From NCBI GenBank assembly GCA_914767715.1, contig OU612065.1, forward strand, positions 40,114,001-40,178,000: 64,000 nt of DNA. Direction: 5' to 3'. A model generated the notes under the pieces. It was not told the origin of the DNA. It saw nothing but the letters and a program-made list of their open reading frames with translations, and ran no database searches. This DNA is from Membranipora membranacea (taxonomy: Eukaryota > Bryozoa > Gymnolaemata > Cheilostomatida > Membraniporidae). This document shows, one piece after another, positions 58,317-64,000 of this stretch (position 1 is the stretch's first letter; each line of letters begins with the position of its first letter). The translations under genes and the position numbers were made by a program.

Positions 58317-59311
58317 TATGTTATCAAATTTTGCACTGAACAATTCTGCTTTTATAAAAATCGCAACACTATTGCTTCTTGCCTATGAAAAGCATATGTC
58401 AGCAGGTAGACCTCAAGTTATTTCAACTGTACAGACAACTGATGTGCATGTCAACATTATTAGATCTTACATCTTAGTATGGCTCTTGTTAGTTGAAGTT
58501 CTTGATTTGGGAAGGTTGGGATAAAATGTTACAAATGGGAGGTTAGTTGTGGCATTTATGGAAGTAATATCACAAAACTGTGTCGAGACATAATTTGCAA
58601 TATGAAAATGGTTTTTGTGTAATAGTTTCCTGAAAAAATAGTATTTGGGGTAAGAATTCAGACCCTCTTTTGACTATGTGCCTACAATTTTTAAAGAGGA
58701 GAAACATTGGACTGAATAATAATTATTATTATTATTGTCAGTATTGCTGGGTAAAATTACTGATAAGAATCGCTCGGCAATTTCGATTTTGTTGTGTAAA
58801 ATGTATTGAATTCCCAGATTTTCTCCCATATTCACGCTTGAACACATATATTAGAAATATAATAATATAAATGAAAATCAACTATGTTGGAATTATGGTT
58901 ATAACAGGTTTTTCAATTAGAACTTGAGGTATATGATTTTTGTAATTTGTCTCATTCATGTGGGACAGTATTAGCCATAATCAATAAAGGGTAGGTTAAG
59001 ATGGTCAGCAGCCATCATTCCAACAAAAGAAATCAATAAAAAAGCAATTTGTCTGCCGGTTGTCGGAAACACAATCATATTAATGATACTTTGGCAATGG
59101 TTAATCAGAAACTGCAATCGGAAAGGAATCATGTTTGTTTCTATTTATGTATTTCTGTTGAATATTTATGTCATAATATAAACATGGGTAGCTTGTAGCT
59201 GTTATTTGTCATCTCATGCCTGAAGTAATTAATCTGGACTAAGTCACCTCAAATTTTGTTATCCAAAAAACTATGTCTCTGAAATTCAATACATTCTAAC
59301 AACATGTGCAG
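58317..59311. other. Unassigned region
   Basis: No gene or repeat recognised apart from an att trinucleotide run near 58720. Confidence 0.45.
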
Positions 59312-60291
59312 GAGAGCCGTATCTACCAGCTGAAGATATTTTAGATGTGGTAAGAGTACATATCTTTGAAGACTTATAACACCCAACTGTGGTCAGGTAA
59401 CTGAACAATCAATATTCTACGACTTTCACATTTTCATTTGGTATAAACCACATTTTAAGAAATCTTCCAGATTGTATTTCTGATCAATTATGCATTTATT
59501 ATGTGGCTTTATTTTTTCTTCTTATTTTTATTCAGGTACTTTTCAACACATTCTCAAAGAATGAGTATTATCCACAAAAAAAGTTCATATATTTATTAAA
59601 TATGTTATTGTTGATTACAATGCCTTGCTTGAATTACTTTTCATCTATTTTATAGTATTTTCCTCCTCCAATTTCTAATTATTTTGTACATGAATTGTTA
59701 CTCATCAAATACTTTTGTGGAGCTTGACTTACAGATGTTCCAAACTTCAGCATATGCACACAGATCTGCCAAGGCATATAAGGTAATCATATGTGCAGAT
59801 ATGCGGCTCATTATGAGTCAAACCACACCTGCTGCACTGCAGAAATACAGCCTCTCTATGAGAAGAACTCTACACATGGTGGAGTTTTACTTGCTCTCAG
59901 TCTTTGTCGACGGGCTGCTTGTAGGAACTCATATCTGAGAGGCAAGGTAGGTTAATTAGTGTCTCACAAGTTTGCTAACTGCTGACTTTATCATTGCTGC
60001 TCCAAGAGAGAACTATATGACACCTTGTAGTGTACTTGAGTCCCCTTTTTATGATTGTAATATAGCCAACTACAAAATCATTGGAAAGCTCTTTTATTCT
60101 GAACTTCCAAATAAATGGTATGTCTGTAAAAGACCAATAACAGTAATAAAAGAAGATTTAATTGCTCAACAATGTAATATTTTATTCAACTATATAATAA
60201 ATTTTATAATATAAAACATATAATATTGACATTACAGGATTGTTTCAAAGTGACAGCTGATCCGGTTTGTGCTCCTAAAAAGACTACATAG
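59312..60291 (+). CDS. Three exon-like segments, unidentified gene 3' end
   Basis: 59312-59349, 59735-59782 and 60238-60291 have good acceptors (tgcag, ttacag, ttacag) and donors (gtaaga, gtaatc). They share phase 0 junctions and stay open to TAG at 60289. The peptide reads GEPYLPAEDILDV, MFQTSAYAHRSAKAYK, DCFKVTADPVCAPKKTT. The first needs an upstream exon in phase 1, not identified. The stop lies directly before another donor-like gtaaga. The family is unknown. The segments lie just upstream of, and on the same strand as, the decayed fibrinogen-domain gene, but nothing links them. Confidence 0.35.
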
Positions 60292-60544
60292 GTAAGAAGT
60301 CGAGAATTTTATTAGCTTGAAATTTAGCCAAGTATTAAACCAATGTTATCACCAAAAGGTAAAGCAGCCCTGATGGTTATTCTAGTCCTAAATTAAAACA
60401 AGGCACAAATTGATTCCCTGATTATGCCTGAGTTAAAATTATGCATGCTCAAGACTTTAAACAATGTATTTCAAAACCTTTTTATTTGTTCGCAATAATA
60501 TTATAATCATTAGATTGCCAAGATGCCTTTGAGCAAGGAGAACG

Positions 60545-62123
60545 CAGGAAAGGAAAGTATGCTCTGGGTCCATATACTAATTCATTCTATATGCTTCTTT
60601 GACTCTAACGGAGGACGGACAATCCTATCTGAGTGATTCGATGGATCTGTCAATTTCAACAGAGATTTTACAACATATAAGAATTGATTTGGTGAATTGG
60701 ATGGCGAATATCTCGGAGGTTTGTATCACTGATGAACAACCATTTTACAGGAATCCTCTAGCAGAGGCAATTTCATAGATCAACGTATGCATATATATCA
60801 GAGCGATGACTTAATGAATGACTTATTCAGATAGGGCAGGTAGGTGTCCAGTGAATGTGTGGATATTTATTCATTTAATTCAGGTGAGGGTTAAAGTTCA
60901 CTGAGATGGACCCAGTTGATTTAAATTCCTCAACAGACCCAATAATATTCGATGATGAGCGGAATTTGAATATTTATCTGAGATATTTTATTTTAGGTTT
61001 GTATATGATGTGGCTTTTTCAAATAGCAGCGCCAGGTAGAGTATTTAAGCTCAGCATACAAATGGAAACACATGAAGGTGACCTCCTCTATGCTAAATAT
61101 TCAGAATTTTCCGTGAGGAGTCCTGGCACAAAACATGAGTTGAACAAATGTAAGAGATTAAAATTATAATGTCAATGGTATGTTACAATAATTTTCTTTC
61201 TGTCTTCTGATAATTGGTCAGTAACCAGCCGTCAGTTCCTTTAGATTGGTCCACTCAAAAATGTCTGATAAAAATAAATAATACTTACATCAGATAAGTC
61301 CTTGAAAGTCACATACAAACATATACTACATGTGTGTTTTAATATAATCATCAAAGAGTAGTCAGCAAAGTTTGAACAGATACTGATCATGTTAAAACAG
61401 TGGCCACTTCATTTCTTTATGTCATGCCTTGACAAGTTGGTGGGGAAGAAGTCTTGTAGCAAGTGAATAAAGTACCATCTTGCCAGCTGAAATCACTCAA
61501 AAATACAAACAAAATTACTTGATGCCTTACTTTTACAGGCACGTTATTACACTGGCGATGCAGGTGATAGGTTGTCACCTCTTTGTGGAAATGTTTTGGT
61601 AAAACAGCCAATAATATAAATTGTGAAAGAGAGGACAACTTTGAAGGTGAACATCTAAAAACAATTCTTCAATCAAAAAGTATTGTGTTTGTTGCTACAT
61701 TTTGATCAACTCATGCATACAATACAACGCTGATTCTTGGTTGCTGGTTTAATCTTCGAATAGCATTCCTCTCGGAGGCTTTCGGTCATTCAATTAGTTG
61801 GAAAGCGCATAAGGTTCATCAGTTTGTTGAATTGTAAAACTCTCAATTAAATTTAATTGTTTAACTTATCTAGCTAGACTAATTCTGAGTTTAATGAACC
61901 TCTAGGGCTTTGGTGGATAAGTTCATGTGACTATACCTCACATCTCTTTGGAAGATGGTACTCATCTGAGAATGTACCAGATGGAGAGGTTAGAGGACTG
62001 TACTGGGAGAGCTGGAGGAACAGAAACTTCTCACTTAAGGCAGTTAGAAAGTATCTCGGAAGGGCTCGATTAAGTTTATGTAGTTCAGTAAATGTCTCGG
62101 AATATCTGTTTAATGAATACTGA
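60545..62123 (+). pseudogene. Fibrinogen C-terminal domain gene, decayed
   Basis: Three regions together give a fibrinogen-related domain. The first, about 60545-60718, has ALGPYTNSFYM, then in another frame DSNGGRT, FDGSVNFNRDFTTYKN and FGELDGEYL, with in-frame TGA codons at 60634 and 60685. Next comes 60997-61149, with RVFKLSIQMETHEGDLLYAK and YSEFSV. Last is 61906-62123, with WISSCDY, VRGLYWESWRNRNFSLKAVR, ending TGA. Splice phases of the last two fit (phase 1). These domains bind sugars or proteins in lectins, ficolins and fibrinogen-like immune proteins. A frameshift, two stops and loss of the usual GGWW and Ca-site residues point to a pseudogene. Confidence 0.78.
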
Positions 62124-64000
62124 GTATTGAAGAAAAAATCTAAAAAAGTGTCTGAATGTTAATTTTGTTTTATAGTAAATATTCGAAATGATATATATTA
62201 GATATTATATGATATTAGGATTTCAAGAGAGAAGAATGCATGGGGCTGAGCTCCAAATATGATGCATACTGTATGATTTACACCGCTTGAGATTGCCTAC
62301 CCGCCTACCTACTATATCTTTAAAAATCCATCTTGAATACAATAACAAAAACAGAAATCAGCAGTTTCTTTTGCTACCATTTGTTATAAACGCAGTCAAT
62401 AACAGCTGTTGCTTGCAGTTGCTTACTTATTATAGCATTATGATGATCTTACTAATTAGCACAATCACCTCCGTCTATTTTATAGATGGAGGTTTTATTT
62501 CAATCCCAATGCATCATCCATATGACCACAAAAACTGTGTTGCTCCCTCTGCAGCACTCAGTTGTATATTATATTATAACTAAACAACTTCCTGTCATTT
62601 ATGGGCTGAATATGAAATGCCCAGGTGGGCATGTGGTCTAGAGAAGCCAGATTGACACTGGTGATGGAGGGGTAGTTTGTTTACGAATAAATCTTAATCT
62701 GTTTTTCTGATAAGATAATTTCTCATGTTTTAAGGTCTTGCTAGACAGGCCTATGAAATTGGTGGAATTGCCTTCCCAAGTGTTGTTCAATGTGTTTGAT
62801 GTCCTTTCATAGACCAGCATGATGGTGTTTTGGACTAGCATTTTACCCTTCGCATCTACCATTAGCCCAGCTTGGAACCACAGGGCGCATTGGCATTGCT
62901 CATTCGTCAGCTGCTTAGCATCTAACTATAACAAAGCATGAAGAGTGAGTGTGTGTAGCCTATGGAGCCACGCCCATGTGCTGCATGGGAAGACAATTCC
63001 AGGCATTTCATGGGCCTGTCTGGCAATACCTTCATGCATCTATGTATAATTCACAGGATGCCAAACATCCGAAAGCCTGAGACTGTAATAAAACTTTGGA
63101 ACAGTTGATGATCCCAACCAGATCATGTCACTGCAAAATCTTGAGTGACACATTTATTTTCTTTGGGAAAAAATGTTTGTTGATAGAAAATAAAAATGCT
63201 ATACCGCCAATAAATATAGGAGTTCTGCTTACATCAATTCAACCTGATTCTGCCAACAGGGTCCTTTTTTTTCTAGAAAAGATGAATAATGACACTATCT
63301 TGTTGTTCTTGAAGAAGAGAGCATAGAGTGAGGAAATCTGGACTCTGCTCATATTTGAATACAGCCCTGTGTGTTTTATGGTGAGAAGTTCTCTTGAATA
63401 TATGCCATGTCCTTTTGCAAAACCCATACTCTATACCCTTTTTTTGCCGACGATAAAGACCACTGTGAACTAGGAAACAATTTCTATTGCCACGTGGTCA
63501 GGCGTTTAGATATTATTATTATCATTAAGATACCAAGATCAAAAATCGACATTTTATATGTCCTTGAACTAGTGTCAACAGCTTAGCTCGGAAATTAAAG
63601 CTTTATCTTATCAGTATTCCCCCATATTCGTAGCTGCAGAGCTTCATTGCTTTTCAACTTTCGATAAAGATGAAGACACATGTATGATTATGGCTATAAT
63701 TGATTTTGCAAGCACTTAACACTTTTAGTTTTACAAAATTATGTAATCTGCTGCATGAGAGATATCATTATTATCGGCAAAGGTTCAATCAACAGAGGAC
63801 ACCAGCCTGATACTGACAATGAAAGATTTTTAAAAATCAATGAAATGATTATTTGTCTATTCGAAAAGTACAGTGAACTGTCAGTTATTGGTGTTTGGAA
63901 CACTTTAATGGTCATGTGACATGTGGTTCCTCTGAACATAGATTCCCTAACATAAACTTTATGCATCACAGCTATTTCTGCGATTGAATTTAGCCACTTC
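62124..64000. other. Right-end region, unassigned
   Basis: No gene recognised. A short hairpin (acctccgtctat/atagatggaggt, 62467-62493) is present without flanking direct repeats. Open frames on both strands are short and show no family marks. Confidence 0.5.

Noticed and set aside
60634-60687. In-frame TGA codons as selenocysteine
   Set aside because: They replace ordinary residues in a fibrinogen domain, there is also a frameshift, and no selenocysteine element is evident.
62467-62493. 12-bp-arm hairpin as another micro-insertion
   Set aside because: Flanks do not repeat; could be a chance palindrome.

Overview
This is nuclear DNA from an invertebrate animal. It is AT-rich, has intron-split genes with GT..AG boundaries, and carries a dense mix of retrotransposons, DNA transposons and SINE-like repeats. 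The recognisable genes (FHOD formin, TIKI metalloprotease, caspase, fibrinogen-domain protein) are metazoan. TIKI is absent from the common insect and nematode models, so a sponge, cnidarian or lophotrochozoan is likelier, but the window does not settle the phylum. All gene models are spliced by eye from reading frame, splice-site and phase agreement.

Layout. 1-2.7 kb: the 5' end of an FHOD-type formin on the minus strand, running off the left edge. 5.8-15.3 kb: a TIKI (TraB/GumN-like Wnt-inactivating) metalloprotease on the plus strand. Its last intron holds an antisense, 5'-truncated Mutator-like transposase plus YqaJ-nuclease gene. 16.8-19.4 kb: a three-exon caspase with a novel-looking prodomain and intact His/Cys dyad. 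22.4-26.1 kb: spacer with a roughly 42-bp satellite array.

26.1-48.6 kb is a second, diverged copy of the block holding TIKI exons 6-8 (as numbered here) plus the caspase, a head-to-tail segmental duplication. In this copy TIKI is only a 3' fragment. The caspase has a 2-bp frameshift, and its first intron has grown from 1.1 kb to 16 kb. That intron holds a DIRS-like fragment, a MITE, the N-terminal half of a Mutator-like transposase, and a nearly complete, young Ty3/gypsy LTR element (36.2-44.6 kb, 5-bp target duplication).

48.7-51.3 kb is a decayed non-LTR retrotransposon with a C-terminal restriction-like endonuclease. 52-54 kb is a mosaic of tRNA-derived SINE and LINE pieces, including a 90-bp-arm hairpin. 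56.9-60.3 kb has exon-like segments of one or more unidentified genes. 60.5-62.1 kb is a decayed fibrinogen-domain gene.

The most unusual signal is a set of very short (31-53 bp) palindromic insertions, each flanked by a 9-10 bp direct repeat, at 3.1, 3.3, 23.0 and 34.4 kb. They look like minimal TIR-only insertions. Nine-base target duplications are typical of Mutator-like transposases, and fragments of such a transposase occur in the same window.
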